Of a DNA stretch of 56,569 nucleotides, positions 5,941 through 15,705 are shown piece by piece. The stretch lies in assembly GCF_039522005.1 (NCBI RefSeq), contig NZ_BAAADA010000023.1, positions 1 through 56,569 of the forward strand, read 5' to 3'. Each line of letters starts with the position of its first letter. Within the stretch, counting starts at the first letter, position 1. A program made the translations under genes and the position numbers. The notes beneath the pieces are model-generated. The model worked only from the letters and a program-made list of their open reading frames with translations. It searched no databases and was not told where the DNA came from. This stretch comes from Alkalibacterium indicireducens. Lineage in GTDB: Bacteria > Bacillota > Bacilli > Lactobacillales > Carnobacteriaceae_A.

Positions 5941-7221
5941 ATGAAAGCAGAAATTATTTCAATAGGAACGGAACTGCTGCTTGGGCATGTAGTCAATACC
6001 AATTCTGCATTCCTGTCAAGAGAACTGGCTGCTTTAGGAGTCGAAGTGTACCATCATGTAACAGTAGGAGATAACCCTGAAAGACTGGTTGATGCAATTA
6101 AGCAAGCTGAACAAAGAGTTGATCTGATTGTATTATCTGGTGGTCTGGGGCCTACAGAAGATGATATTACGAAAAAAACTCTAGCCAATTATTTGGATGT
6201 CGATCTTATTCTTCACGAAGAGACTGAAAACAAGATCATAACCTATCATAAAAATTCTGATTTTAATATGCCTGAAAACAATCAGCTCCAGGCTCTGATT
6301 TTTGCAGATTCGAGACCGCTGACTAATGACACAGGGTTGGCAGTAGGCATGATGCTGACCCAGAACAATCGCCATTATGCCCTCCTACCGGGGCCACCTG
6401 ACGAACTGGAGCCGATGGTTGAAAATTATCTGAAAGAAGAGATAGTCAAGCACATCCTCGATGAACAGGTGCTCGTTTCCAGAGTGATGCGGTTTTTCGG
6501 ACTGACAGAAGCACAACTGGCAGAAAAAATTCAGGATATCGTAGTAAATCAGTCTAATCCCACAGTTGCTGTTTATGCAAATGACGGAGAAATAACTGTC
6601 AGAATTACAGCAAAAGCTGAAAATGAGGAACAGGGAAATGAAGCCATAGACGAGATAGAAAAGGATATAATGGAGATATTGCCCGATTACTTCTTTGGAT
6701 ATGGTGACAAGCGGCTGGCCGATGTCATAAAAGATATGCTGAACGAGCGAAGCTTGACTATAACAGCAGCAGAAAGTCTGACTGGAGGTGCTTTCCTCAG
6801 TGATCTGACAAGTGATTTGTCTGCTGGTTCTATTCTGGAAGGGGGATTAATAACTTACAGTGCTGATAAAAAGAATAAAGTTCTTAAAGTCACTAAAGAA
6901 ACAATCAACAAATTTGGAGTAGTCAGCCCGGAATGTGCGATAGAAATGGCTGAAAAATCCAGAGCTATGTTTGATGCCGATATTGGTGTCGGACTGACAG
7001 GCGTGGCAGGACCGAGTTCGCTTAAAGACCAGATACCAGGCACGGTTTATATAGGAATCGCATATAAAGATAAACAATCATTTTCAAAACACTTTCACTT
7101 CGGATATAAGCGGAATAGAAACAGACGGCTGGCTGTGCAAAATGCCTTGGAACTTGTTAGACGAGTCCTGAAAGACATGCCTATAGAGAATACGATTTTT
7201 TATGGCGAAGATAAAAAATAA
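5941..7221 (+). CDS. cinA: CinA-family competence/damage-inducible protein
   Basis: Two-domain protein of 426 aa. The N-terminal MoaB/MogA-like domain (about 1-170) contains the SGGLGPTEDD nucleotide-binding motif. The C-terminal CinA domain (about 260-415) starts near AAESLTGG and includes GLTGVAGPSS, the region with NMN deamidase activity in characterised CinA proteins. The start has AGGAGG upstream. It lies directly before recA, the arrangement seen in streptococci and bacilli, where the pair responds to competence. A separate recA promoter and SOS-type box lie after it. Confidence 0.95.
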   Translation: MKAEIISIGTELLLGHVVNTNSAFLSRELAALGVEVYHHVTVGDNPERLVDAIKQAEQRVDLIVLSGGLGPTEDDITKKTLANYLDVDLILHEETENKIITYHKNSDFNMPENNQLQALIFADSRPLTNDTGLAVGMMLTQNNRHYALLPGPPDELEPMVENYLKEEIVKHILDEQVLVSRVMRFFGLTEAQLAEKIQDIVVNQSNPTVAVYANDGEITVRITAKAENEEQGNEAIDEIEKDIMEILPDYFFGYGDKRLADVIKDMLNERSLTITAAESLTGGAFLSDLTSDLSAGSILEGGLITYSADKKNKVLKVTKETINKFGVVSPECAIEMAEKSRAMFDADIGVGLTGVAGPSSLKDQIPGTVYIGIAYKDKQSFSKHFHFGYKRNRNRRLAVQNALELVRRVLKDMPIENTIFYGEDKK

Positions 7222-7223
7222 AC

Positions 7224-7237
7224 CGAATGAATGTTCG
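7224..7237 (+). promoter_or_regulatory. LexA (DinR)-type SOS box upstream of recA
   Basis: CGAATGAATGTTCG matches the Gram-positive SOS box CGAAC-N4-GTTCG with one mismatch. It ends seven bases upstream of the recA -35 hexamer. Confidence 0.75.
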
Positions 7238-7244
7238 AAAAAAC

Positions 7245-7273
7245 TTGATTTTTCTGATACATCAGTCTAAAAT
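7245..7273 (+). promoter_or_regulatory. recA promoter
   Basis: TTGATT (7245-7250), a 17-base spacer, then TAAAAT (7268-7273): a near-consensus vegetative promoter directly behind the SOS box. Its own promoter means recA need not depend on cinA readthrough. Confidence 0.8.
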
Positions 7274-7340
7274 AGACATAGAGATTAGAAAGTTATTTTA
7301 TATTTAAGAAGACAAGTGAACGGATACAGGAGGAAATTAA

Positions 7341-8387
7341 ATGGCGGATGATCGCGCAAAAGCATTAGAAACAGCAATGAAGAAAATCGAAAAAAGTTAT
7401 GGTAAAGGGTCAATTATGAAAATGGGTGAAAAAGTGGACACTCAGGTCAAGACAGTACCGAGTGGCTCACTTTCACTGGATGTTGCATTAGGTATAGGAG
7501 GATACCCGAGAGGACGTATTATTGAAGTCTACGGTCCTGAAAGTTCCGGTAAAACAACCGTAGCCCTGCACGCGATAGCTTCAGTACAGGCCAACGGCGG
7601 AATTGCTGCCTTTATCGATGCGGAGCACGCACTTGATCCTAAGTATGCAAGAGCACTTGGAGTGGACATTGATGAACTGCTTTTATCTCAGCCGGACACG
7701 GGTGAACAGGCACTTGAAATTGCGGATGCTTTAGTTTCAAGTGGTGCGGTTGATATGGTAGTCATCGACTCTGTTGCTGCGCTGGTCCCAAGAGCTGAGA
7801 TCGATGGAGAAATGGGAGACTCACACATTGGACTTCAAGCACGACTGATGTCCCAGGCTCTTCGTAAATTATCCGGATCGATCAACAAGACGAAGACTAT
7901 TGCTCTATTCATCAACCAGATTCGTGAAAAAGTCGGGGTCATGTTTGGTAATCCTGAAACAACGCCTGGAGGACGTGCCTTGAAATTCTATTCTTCTGTG
8001 AGACTGGAAGTAAGAAGAGGAGAATCAATTAAATCCGGACAGGACATGACTGGAAACCGTACTAAAATCAAGATTGTCAAAAACAAAGTTGCTCCACCAT
8101 TCAAAGTGGCTATGGTCGACATTATGTATGGCGAAGGAATCTCACAAGTCGGAGAAATCGTAGATATGGGATCAGACGCAGATATTATTACTAAAGCAGG
8201 CGCATGGTACTCATATGGTGATGAAAGAATCGGTCAAGGAAGAGAAAACGCAAAACAGTATCTGGTCGACCATCCTGAGATGCGTGCAGAACTTGAGAAG
8301 AAAGTTCGTACTGCTTATGGCATCGGTGACGAAGAAGATACAGAAATCATTGAAAGTGCGGATCCTGAAACACTCGATCTAGATTAA
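7341..8387 (+). CDS. recA: RecA recombinase
   Basis: Forms ATP-dependent filaments on single-stranded DNA, catalyses strand exchange and stimulates LexA self-cleavage. Walker A GPESSGKT is at residues 65-72. Walker B (VDMVVIDSVAAL), the L1/L2 regions and the NQIREKVGVMFGNPETTPGG motif are intact. The tail is acidic (EEDTEIIESADPETLDLD). The length of 348 aa is typical. AGGAGG precedes the ATG. The SOS box and promoter upstream point to damage induction. Confidence 0.99.
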   Translation: MADDRAKALETAMKKIEKSYGKGSIMKMGEKVDTQVKTVPSGSLSLDVALGIGGYPRGRIIEVYGPESSGKTTVALHAIASVQANGGIAAFIDAEHALDPKYARALGVDIDELLLSQPDTGEQALEIADALVSSGAVDMVVIDSVAALVPRAEIDGEMGDSHIGLQARLMSQALRKLSGSINKTKTIALFINQIREKVGVMFGNPETTPGGRALKFYSSVRLEVRRGESIKSGQDMTGNRTKIKIVKNKVAPPFKVAMVDIMYGEGISQVGEIVDMGSDADIITKAGAWYSYGDERIGQGRENAKQYLVDHPEMRAELEKKVRTAYGIGDEEDTEIIESADPETLDLD

Positions 8388-8394
8388 TCTGACT

Positions 8395-8428
8395 CAGCAT
8401 CCTCTTAATAGGAGGGTGTTGTTTTTTT
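8395..8428 (+). terminator. Terminator after recA
   Basis: CAGCATCCTC pairs with GGAGGGTGTTG (with G-T pairs) and is followed by a T7 run. Confidence 0.85.
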
Positions 8429-8460
8429 ATTTTCACTGTGTCAGCTCCCTTAAATGCTAG

Positions 8461-8489
8461 TTGACAGAAGATGTAAAGACCTATAAAAT
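8461..8489 (+). promoter_or_regulatory. rny promoter
   Basis: TTGACA (8461-8466), a 17-base spacer, then TAAAAT (8484-8489). It would leave a roughly 125-base AT-rich leader before rny, in which I see no convincing further structure. Confidence 0.75.
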
Positions 8490-8620
8490 TAAACTAGTAT
8501 GTTTCTATTTTATAAAAAATGAAGCAGAACTAATTGTGTACAATAACCTTTATAGGATATTTTAATCGATATCTGATTATTTTATACATGAAAACAAAAT
8601 ATTGATACGGAGGTGATTAG

Positions 8621-10183
8621 ATGGACATACTTTTAACAGCCTTCGCTATCATCGTTGCTTTGATTATTGGTGTAGTTGTAGGATCTTATTTTACAAAACA
8701 GAGTTTTGAGAAAAGATTAGCTAATTCTAAACAAACAGCTGAAGACATTGTTGAAGACGCAAATAAAGAAGCTGAAACTTTGAAAAAAGAAGCGTTGCTG
8801 GAGGCAAAGGAAGAAATCCATTCTTATCGAACAGAGGCAGAGTGGGAGCTGAAGGAACGTCGATCTGAAGTATCTCGCCAGGAAAATCGACTAGCTCAAA
8901 GAGAAGATAACCTAGGGCGAAAAGAAAGTACTTTGGAAAAAAGGGAAAGTTCACTGCAGAGCAGAGAGGATAAACTTTCTGCACGTCAGAAAAAAGTTGA
9001 AGAGCTGGAACAGGCAGCTAAAGACCTGCTTGAGGAACAGCAGAACAAACTTCATACGATTGCAGCTTTGTCAGAAGAAGAAGCCAAATCTATTATACTG
9101 AAACAGACGGAAGACGACTTGTCTCGTGAAATGGCTATCATGGTCAAACAGTATGAGGATAAAGCTAAAGTGGAAGCAGACAGAAAAGCCAAAGCGTTAG
9201 TCACACAAGCTATCCAGCGCTGTGCAGCTTATCGCGTGACAGAATCAACTGTAAGTGTGGTCAGTCTGCCAAATGATGACATGAAAGGCCGCATCATTGG
9301 CCGCGAGGGTCGTAACATCAGAACGCTTGAGAGTCTGACAGGAATGGATCTGATTATTGATGATACGCCTGAAGCAGTCGTCTTAAGTGGATATGACCCA
9401 ATCAGAAGAGAAACGGCTAAAATGGCACTTGAAAAACTGATTTCTGACGGACGTATTCATCCTGGTAGAATCGAAGAAGCTGTGGAGAAATCCCGTAAGG
9501 AAATGGACGAAAGAATCAGAGAAATCGGAGAAGAAGCCATGTTCGATCTAGGCATTCATTCAATTCATCCTGATCTGATGAAAATCGTCGGACGTCTGCA
9601 TTTTAGAACAAGTTATGGTCAAAACGTGTTGAACCATTCTATTGAAGTTGCGAAACTTGCTGGGGTTATGGCCGCTGAACTAGGTGAAGACATTCAGCTG
9701 GCTAAACGTGCCGGGCTTCTCCATGATATTGGAAAAGCACTCGACAGTGAAGTAGAGGGATCGCATGTGGAAATCGGAGCTCAAATCGCGATGAAGTATC
9801 AGGAAAATGATACGGTAATAAATGCGATTGCTTCCCACCATGGAGATGTCGAAGCTACTTCTGTCATCTCAGTCTTAGTCGAAGCGGCAGATGCTATATC
9901 TGCGGCAAGACCTGGAGCAAGAAGTGAGTCCCTGGAGCATTACCTGCAGAGACTTGAAAACCTTGAACGCATTTCAAACAGCCATAAGGGTGTTAAAGAA
10001 AGTTTCGCGATTCAGGCTGGACGTGAAGTGCGTATTATCGTTAAGCCGGATGAGCTTGATGACAGCATGACGTCTAAACTTGCCAGAGATGTACGTAAAC
10101 AAATAGAAGATGACATGGACTATCCCGGACACATCAAAGTAACGGTTATACGCGAAACAAGAACAGTAGAATACGCTAAATAA
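8621..10183 (+). CDS. rny: Ribonuclease Y
   Basis: Membrane-anchored endoribonuclease that starts bulk mRNA decay in Firmicutes. An N-terminal membrane helix (residues 1-25) is followed by a long charged coiled coil (about 30-195), a KH domain (about 210-275, with GRIIGREGRNIR) and an HD domain with LLHDIGKA (H368 D369). The length of 520 aa matches the family. The start has GGAGGTG seven bases upstream. It is followed by ymdB, its usual neighbour. Confidence 0.98.
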   Translation: MDILLTAFAIIVALIIGVVVGSYFTKQSFEKRLANSKQTAEDIVEDANKEAETLKKEALLEAKEEIHSYRTEAEWELKERRSEVSRQENRLAQREDNLGRKESTLEKRESSLQSREDKLSARQKKVEELEQAAKDLLEEQQNKLHTIAALSEEEAKSIILKQTEDDLSREMAIMVKQYEDKAKVEADRKAKALVTQAIQRCAAYRVTESTVSVVSLPNDDMKGRIIGREGRNIRTLESLTGMDLIIDDTPEAVVLSGYDPIRRETAKMALEKLISDGRIHPGRIEEAVEKSRKEMDERIREIGEEAMFDLGIHSIHPDLMKIVGRLHFRTSYGQNVLNHSIEVAKLAGVMAAELGEDIQLAKRAGLLHDIGKALDSEVEGSHVEIGAQIAMKYQENDTVINAIASHHGDVEATSVISVLVEAADAISAARPGARSESLEHYLQRLENLERISNSHKGVKESFAIQAGREVRIIVKPDELDDSMTSKLARDVRKQIEDDMDYPGHIKVTVIRETRTVEYAK

Positions 10184-10188
10184 CAAAC

Positions 10189-10231
10189 AGGTCAATCATG
10201 CAGACATCTTGTCTGTATGATTGGCTTTTTT
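10189..10231 (+). terminator. Terminator after rny
   Basis: GTCAATCATGCAGACA pairs with TGTCTGTATGATTGGC, then a T run. ymdB therefore depends mostly on its own promoter. Confidence 0.9.
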
Positions 10232-10257
10232 ATATCCATTATGTAGTATGAATGATT

Positions 10258-10287
10258 TTGATTTTTGGAGTATAAAGCTGTTAAAAT
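10258..10287 (+). promoter_or_regulatory. ymdB promoter
   Basis: TTGATT (10258-10263), an 18-base spacer, then TAAAAT (10282-10287), with an extended -10 TG at 10279-10280. Confidence 0.7.
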
Positions 10288-10317
10288 AGAGAGAGCGATT
10301 AGAAAAGAGGTCTGAGT

Positions 10318-11121
10318 ATGAAAGTAATATTTATAGGAGATATTGTAGGGTCACTTGGTGTAGATATGGTCAGAGAGTGGCTTCCACGGTTAAAAGAAAA
10401 GTATAAACCTCAGGCAACGATAGCTAATGGTGAGAACGCAGCTTGGGGACGGGGGATCACTGAAAGAGATTATAAAAAGCTTCTACAAGCAGGGGTCGAT
10501 TTAGTCACTATGGGAAACCACACTTGGGATCAGAGAGAGATTTTTGACTTTATTGACAATGAAAAAAAGCTGATTCGTCCAGCTAATTATCCTGATAATG
10601 ATGTAACCCCAGGCAAGGGACTGGCATATATTAAAATCAACCAGCAGACATTGGCAGTGATCAATCTTCACGGTCGAACGTTCATGGCTGATTTAGAAGA
10701 TCCATTTCGGGTCGGACGGGCACTTGTTGAAGATGCACGAAAAATCACCCCTCATATCCTTATCGATTTCCATGCAGAAGCAACTAGCGAAAAGGAAGCA
10801 ATGGGCTGGTTCATGGATGGAGAGGTCTCTGCCGTTCTTGGCACACATACCCATGTGCAGACCAATGATTCGAGAATCTTAGCGAAAGGAACCGCCTATC
10901 AGACCGACGTAGGCATGACAGGCTTCTATGATGGTATTTTGGGGATGAAAAAAGACTCTATTCTTCATAAATTTACTACTCAGATGCCTAACCAGTTTGA
11001 AGTGCCGGAAACGGGTCGGACGCGATTGAATGGCTGTTATCTGGAGATAGATAATACCAGCGGGAAAGCTGTTGATATCAAGCCTATTCGTATTGACGAA
11101 GATAACCCGTTCTTCGGTTAA
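10318..11121 (+). CDS. ymdB: YmdB-type metallophosphodiesterase
   Basis: Dinuclear metal phosphodiesterase; the B. subtilis homologue hydrolyses cyclic nucleotides and affects the switch between motile and biofilm states. Metal-ligand motifs are visible: GDIVG (D8), NGENAAWG (E39, N40), GNHTWD (N67, H68), DFHAE and GTHTHVQTND. At 267 aa it is full length. It is followed 36 bases later by mutS, with no terminator between, so ymdB-mutS-mutL-msrB is probably one transcript. Confidence 0.95.
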   Translation: MKVIFIGDIVGSLGVDMVREWLPRLKEKYKPQATIANGENAAWGRGITERDYKKLLQAGVDLVTMGNHTWDQREIFDFIDNEKKLIRPANYPDNDVTPGKGLAYIKINQQTLAVINLHGRTFMADLEDPFRVGRALVEDARKITPHILIDFHAEATSEKEAMGWFMDGEVSAVLGTHTHVQTNDSRILAKGTAYQTDVGMTGFYDGILGMKKDSILHKFTTQMPNQFEVPETGRTRLNGCYLEIDNTSGKAVDIKPIRIDEDNPFFG

Positions 11122-11157
11122 CCAATTGAACAATAGACATTAGAAAGAGTGAGCATA

Positions 11158-13758
11158 ATGCCCCAGAAAACTAAGCATACTCCCATGATGGAGCAGTACT
11201 TATCAATAAAAAAACAGTATCCATATGCCTTTCTGTTTTATCGTCTAGGAGATTTCTATGAATTGTTCTTTGATGATGCGGTAAAGGTTGCCCGGCTGCT
11301 TGAGCTGACCTTGACAAGTAGAAATAAGAATGCGGAAGAGCAGATTCCCATGTGTGGAGTGCCTCATCACTCTGCCAAGGGATATATTGATACCTTAATA
11401 GAAATGGGATACAAAGTGGCAATATGCGAACAGGTGGAGGACCCGAAACAGGCCAAGGGAATGGTCAAAAGGGAGGTTGTCCAAGTTGTCACGCCAGGTA
11501 CGGTCATGCAATCCAAGACAGTCGAGGCAAAAGAAAACAATTATATAGCAGCTATGGCGTCTCTGCAGCCGCACATCGGTCTGTCCTACGCTGATCTGAC
11601 TACTGGTGAAATCAAAGTGACTGAAGTGGAGACCCTTCAGGAAGCAGTGAACGAACTGGTATCGATCCAATGTAAGGAAGTGATCATTGAACCGGGAGAA
11701 TTTCTGGACCTGCAGGAAACGCTCGCTCAGCACTACAATATGTCTGTCTCGCATCCTTCTTCAGATGATTATCAGCACCCATTATCCAGTCTGACTGAAT
11801 TGGTCCAGGACAGCTCGCTTATCAGAGTCATTGATCTGCTGCTGGCTTACTTGTCAGAAACACAAATGAGGAGTCTGGACCACCTTCAGGAAGTTCAGTT
11901 TTATGAAACAAGAAACTTTCTGCTGTATGGACAGGATGCCAGAAGAAATCTGGAGCTGACTACATCCTTGAGAGACGGATCAAAAAAGGGTACCTTGCTT
12001 TGGCTGCTGGATGAGACCCAGACAGCTATGGGAGGACGCATGCTGAGATCCTGGCTTGAAAAACCACTGATAAGGAAGAAGCAGATCGAGGAGCGGCTGG
12101 ACAAAGTAGAAGGTCTGCTTAATCACTTTTTTGAGCGGAATGACCTGGTCGAGGTTCTGAAGAACATCTATGATCTGGAGAGATTGGCAGGAAGAGTAGC
12201 CTTTGGGACGGTCAATGCCAGAGACCTGATCCAACTCAAGCAGTCTTTAGATCAGATTCCTCACGTGACAGATATCGTTGACAGGCTCAACACAAAAAAG
12301 ATCTGGGATAGTTATTTAAGTCAGCTGGATCCGATTGATGACGTGCGAGATCTTATCGAGCAGGCTATCGACGAAGACCCACCCATCTCAGTTACTGATG
12401 GAGAGATAATCAGAAGAGGCTACCATGAACAACTGGACAAATATAAGGAAGCCATGACTAACGGCAGACGCTGGATGGCAGAACTCGAACAGAAAGAAAG
12501 AGAAGCTACTGGCATAAAGAATCTGAAAATAGGATTCAACAAAGTGTTCGGGTATTACATCGAAGTGTCTAAAGGCAATGTAAGCAAACTGGAAGAAGGG
12601 CGTTATGAAAGAAAACAGACCCTGGCAAATGCTGAAAGATACAGCACACCTGAACTCAAAGAAAAAGAAGCACTGATTCTTGAAGCGGAAGAAAAGTCAA
12701 AAAATCTCGAGTATGACTTGTTTGTGGATGTCCGTCAGATGGTCAAAGAAGAGATCAACAGATTGCAGAAGCTGGCTCGTGCTGTTGCAGAAATTGATGT
12801 GCTTCAAAGTTTCGCTTCGGTCAGTGAAGAATACAACTACGTGAGACCACAGTTCTCAGTTGATAGCCAGGATATCCATATCAGGAACGGCAGACATCCT
12901 GTAGTAGAAAAAGTTATGGGAGAACAGTCTTATGTGCCAAATGACGTGGATCTTACTAAGGAGACATCCATACTTCTGATTACTGGACCGAATATGTCAG
13001 GTAAAAGCACGTTTATGAGACAACTGGCACTCAGCGTCATTATGGCTCAGATGGGCTGCTTTGTACCCGCAGAAAGTGCCGCTCTCCCCGTATTTGACCG
13101 ACTGTTTACTCGGATAGGGGCGATGGATGATTTGATCGGTGGACAAAGCACCTTCATGGTCGAAATGAACGAAACGAATCAGGCTCTCCAGCACGCTACA
13201 GAGAACAGTCTGCTTCTGTTCGATGAGATTGGCCGGGGGACAGCCACCTATGATGGCATGGCACTTGCGGAAGCGATTATTGAGTATGTCCACGATAAAA
13301 TAAGAGCAAAAACATTGTTTTCAACCCATTATCATGAACTGACAGTCCTTGAAGAAAGACTTGAAGGATTAAAAAATGTCCATGTTGGTGCGGTTGAAGA
13401 AGAGGGCAACCTTGTCTTTCTTCACAAAATGATGAAAGGCCCGGCGGATAAAAGTTATGGGGTGCAGGTGGCCAGATTAGCCGGTCTTCCGGACGCGCTC
13501 CTTGACCGGGCTGGACATATTCTGTCTGATCTGGAACAGAAGGAGGACCATCTGTTCGAAGATAAAGAGGAACAACCCGTTACTGTGAATGAAGACAGTC
13601 TGAGGATGCAGGAGCAGCTGAATCTCTTTGATGATCTGACGACTAATGAAAAAGATGTGATTGCAGCGTTGCAGAAAGTAAATGTACTCAACACGACCCC
13701 GATCGAAGCATTGCAGCTATTAAGTCAGCTGCAGGACAAAATGAAGACAGATGAGTGA
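11158..13758 (+). CDS. mutS: DNA mismatch repair protein MutS
   Basis: Recognises mismatches and signals to MutL. The mismatch-reading Phe-X-Glu is FYE at residues 33-35 (GDFYELF). The C-terminal ABC ATPase carries TGPNMSGKST (about 609-618), the FDEIGRGTATYDG Walker B/D-loop region and STHYHELT. The start at ATG 11158 (MPQKTKHTP) is preferred to the GTG three codons earlier because AGAAAGAG stands 8 bases before it. The product is 866 aa. Its stop overlaps the first possible mutL start. Confidence 0.98.
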   Translation: MPQKTKHTPMMEQYLSIKKQYPYAFLFYRLGDFYELFFDDAVKVARLLELTLTSRNKNAEEQIPMCGVPHHSAKGYIDTLIEMGYKVAICEQVEDPKQAKGMVKREVVQVVTPGTVMQSKTVEAKENNYIAAMASLQPHIGLSYADLTTGEIKVTEVETLQEAVNELVSIQCKEVIIEPGEFLDLQETLAQHYNMSVSHPSSDDYQHPLSSLTELVQDSSLIRVIDLLLAYLSETQMRSLDHLQEVQFYETRNFLLYGQDARRNLELTTSLRDGSKKGTLLWLLDETQTAMGGRMLRSWLEKPLIRKKQIEERLDKVEGLLNHFFERNDLVEVLKNIYDLERLAGRVAFGTVNARDLIQLKQSLDQIPHVTDIVDRLNTKKIWDSYLSQLDPIDDVRDLIEQAIDEDPPISVTDGEIIRRGYHEQLDKYKEAMTNGRRWMAELEQKEREATGIKNLKIGFNKVFGYYIEVSKGNVSKLEEGRYERKQTLANAERYSTPELKEKEALILEAEEKSKNLEYDLFVDVRQMVKEEINRLQKLARAVAEIDVLQSFASVSEEYNYVRPQFSVDSQDIHIRNGRHPVVEKVMGEQSYVPNDVDLTKETSILLITGPNMSGKSTFMRQLALSVIMAQMGCFVPAESAALPVFDRLFTRIGAMDDLIGGQSTFMVEMNETNQALQHATENSLLLFDEIGRGTATYDGMALAEAIIEYVHDKIRAKTLFSTHYHELTVLEERLEGLKNVHVGAVEEEGNLVFLHKMMKGPADKSYGVQVARLAGLPDALLDRAGHILSDLEQKEDHLFEDKEEQPVTVNEDSLRMQEQLNLFDDLTTNEKDVIAALQKVNVLNTTPIEALQLLSQLQDKMKTDE

Positions 13759-15688
13759 AAGGCTGAGTGATCAAATGACTCCAAAAATCCAAATCATGTC
13801 GCCCACCCTGGCCAATCAGATAGCAGCGGGTGAAGTGATCGAACGTCCAGCTTCAGTGGTGAAGGAACTGGTGGAAAATGCCATCGATGCAGGCAGTTCG
13901 AAAATCGAAGTGTTTGTCGAAGAAGCCGGGTTGAACCGAATACAAGTAATTGACAACGGTGAGGGGATAGCTTCTGAAGAAGTGCTTTCTGCATTTGAGC
14001 GCCATGCAACGAGCAAGCTGATTTCCAATGACGACTTGTTCCGAATCAGGACCCTAGGTTTCAGAGGAGAGGCTCTTCCAAGTATCGCCTCTGTATCCAA
14101 AGTTACTGTAGAAACAGCACAAAGCAATCAACCCGGCAGGCGACTGGTTCTGGTAGGGGGAGAAGTGGTTGAAGATTCTGCAGCCAAGTCAAGACAAGGG
14201 CTGGCAGTCACTGTAGATGAACTCTTTTATAATACACCGGCCCGTCTGAAATACGTAAGGACGTTGAAAACGGAGCTGTCGCATATTACTGATGCGATCA
14301 ACCGATTTGCCCTTGCGCACCCTGAAATTTCTTTTAAGCTTGTGTCGGACGGTTCCGTCATGATTAGGACCTCAGGAAACAAAGAGCAGATTCAGGCAAT
14401 TGCCGGGGTATATGGCGTTGATGCTGCCCGTAAAATGAAGCATATCAGTCAAGAGACATTTGATTTCAACCTGGACGGATTCATTTCTCTTCCTGAGGTG
14501 ACAAGAGCAAGCAACAATTACATTACCCTAATTGTGAATGGGCGTGTGATAAAAAATTATGCCTTGAATAAAGCCATTGTTGAAGGTTACGGATCGACAT
14601 TGATGGTTGGACGTTACCCTGTTGCGGTAATCAGAATCACGATGGATCCATTACTGCTGGATGTGAACGTGCATCCGACTAAACAGCAGGTCCGCATTAG
14701 TAATGAACGGGAACTCGGACAGCTGATCAGCCAGACAATTAAAGAACGTTTGAGTCAGGAGAACAGGATCCCTAATGCGCTAGAAAATGTGTATAAGCCG
14801 CAGAGTAGAAAGCAGACAGACAAGATGGTCAAGCCCGAACAGACACGTTTTCAGTTCGACCAGAGAGTCTCTGATAGCTATTCAACTCACTCTTCAGAAC
14901 GTGTTCTGGAGGATGATCAGCGTTTTACTATGAGAGAAGAAGTAGGACTAAACAAGGCTGAAAACTGGAATGAAGAAGTAGAAGACTCTAAGTTGAAAGA
15001 GGACAGTCAGCCAGGAAGTACAACTGGCCTCGAAAATCATGAAGAATCGATTGTGAGAACGGCTATGAAAATCGATTCTATCAACCAGACACACTCCCCA
15101 TTTCCTGAACTTGAGTATATTGGACAGATGCACGGGACCTATTTATTTGCTCAAAATGAAAAAGGGTTGTATATTATAGACCAGCACGCTGCTCAGGAAA
15201 GAATCAAGTATGAGTACTATAAGGCGACGATTTCTGAACATGGTACGGACCTGCAGGAACTGCTGGTGCCGCTTGTTCTTGACTATCCTACCGATGAAGC
15301 ACTCGTCATCAGAGAGAATATAGATAAACTGCAGGAAGCATCCATTCATCTGGAAGATTTTGGTCAGAACAGCTTCGTTTTAAGGAACCATCCCAATTGG
15401 ATGATTGCCGGACAGGTGGAAGAAACGGTCAAGGAAATGATCGATTTTTTCTTAGCACATAAAAGCTTGACTGTTGCCAAATTCAGGGAAGCAACGGCCA
15501 TCATGATGAGCTGCAAGCGGTCGATCAAGGCTAATCACTACCTTTCGCCACAGGAAGGAATGCAGCTGCTGGAAGATTTGAAACACACTCAGAATCCGTA
15601 TAATTGTCCGCATGGCAGGCCGGTACTGGTCAGCTTCACGACAAATGACATGGAAAAGATGTTCAAACGGATTCAGGACCCTCACTAA
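13751..15688 (+). CDS. mutL: DNA mismatch repair protein MutL
   Basis: GHKL ATPase and latent endonuclease of mismatch repair. N-terminal motifs NAIDAGSSKI, DNGEGI and GFRGEAL bind ATP. The C-terminal half has the endonuclease motif DQHAAQERIKYE (starting near residue 477), plus the SCKRSIKANHYL and CPHGRP metal-site motifs, so this is the nicking type used where MutH is absent. The start is uncertain: ATG 13751 overlaps mutS by eight bases, while ATG 13775 (MTPKIQIM) fits the family N-terminus better and has GAAAGG 12 bases upstream. The product is 645 or 637 aa. Confidence 0.96.
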   Translation: MSERLSDQMTPKIQIMSPTLANQIAAGEVIERPASVVKELVENAIDAGSSKIEVFVEEAGLNRIQVIDNGEGIASEEVLSAFERHATSKLISNDDLFRIRTLGFRGEALPSIASVSKVTVETAQSNQPGRRLVLVGGEVVEDSAAKSRQGLAVTVDELFYNTPARLKYVRTLKTELSHITDAINRFALAHPEISFKLVSDGSVMIRTSGNKEQIQAIAGVYGVDAARKMKHISQETFDFNLDGFISLPEVTRASNNYITLIVNGRVIKNYALNKAIVEGYGSTLMVGRYPVAVIRITMDPLLLDVNVHPTKQQVRISNERELGQLISQTIKERLSQENRIPNALENVYKPQSRKQTDKMVKPEQTRFQFDQRVSDSYSTHSSERVLEDDQRFTMREEVGLNKAENWNEEVEDSKLKEDSQPGSTTGLENHEESIVRTAMKIDSINQTHSPFPELEYIGQMHGTYLFAQNEKGLYIIDQHAAQERIKYEYYKATISEHGTDLQELLVPLVLDYPTDEALVIRENIDKLQEASIHLEDFGQNSFVLRNHPNWMIAGQVEETVKEMIDFFLAHKSLTVAKFREATAIMMSCKRSIKANHYLSPQEGMQLLEDLKHTQNPYNCPHGRPVLVSFTTNDMEKMFKRIQDPH

Positions 15689-15705
15689 AGAAAGGAAGGC
15701 GTCAC

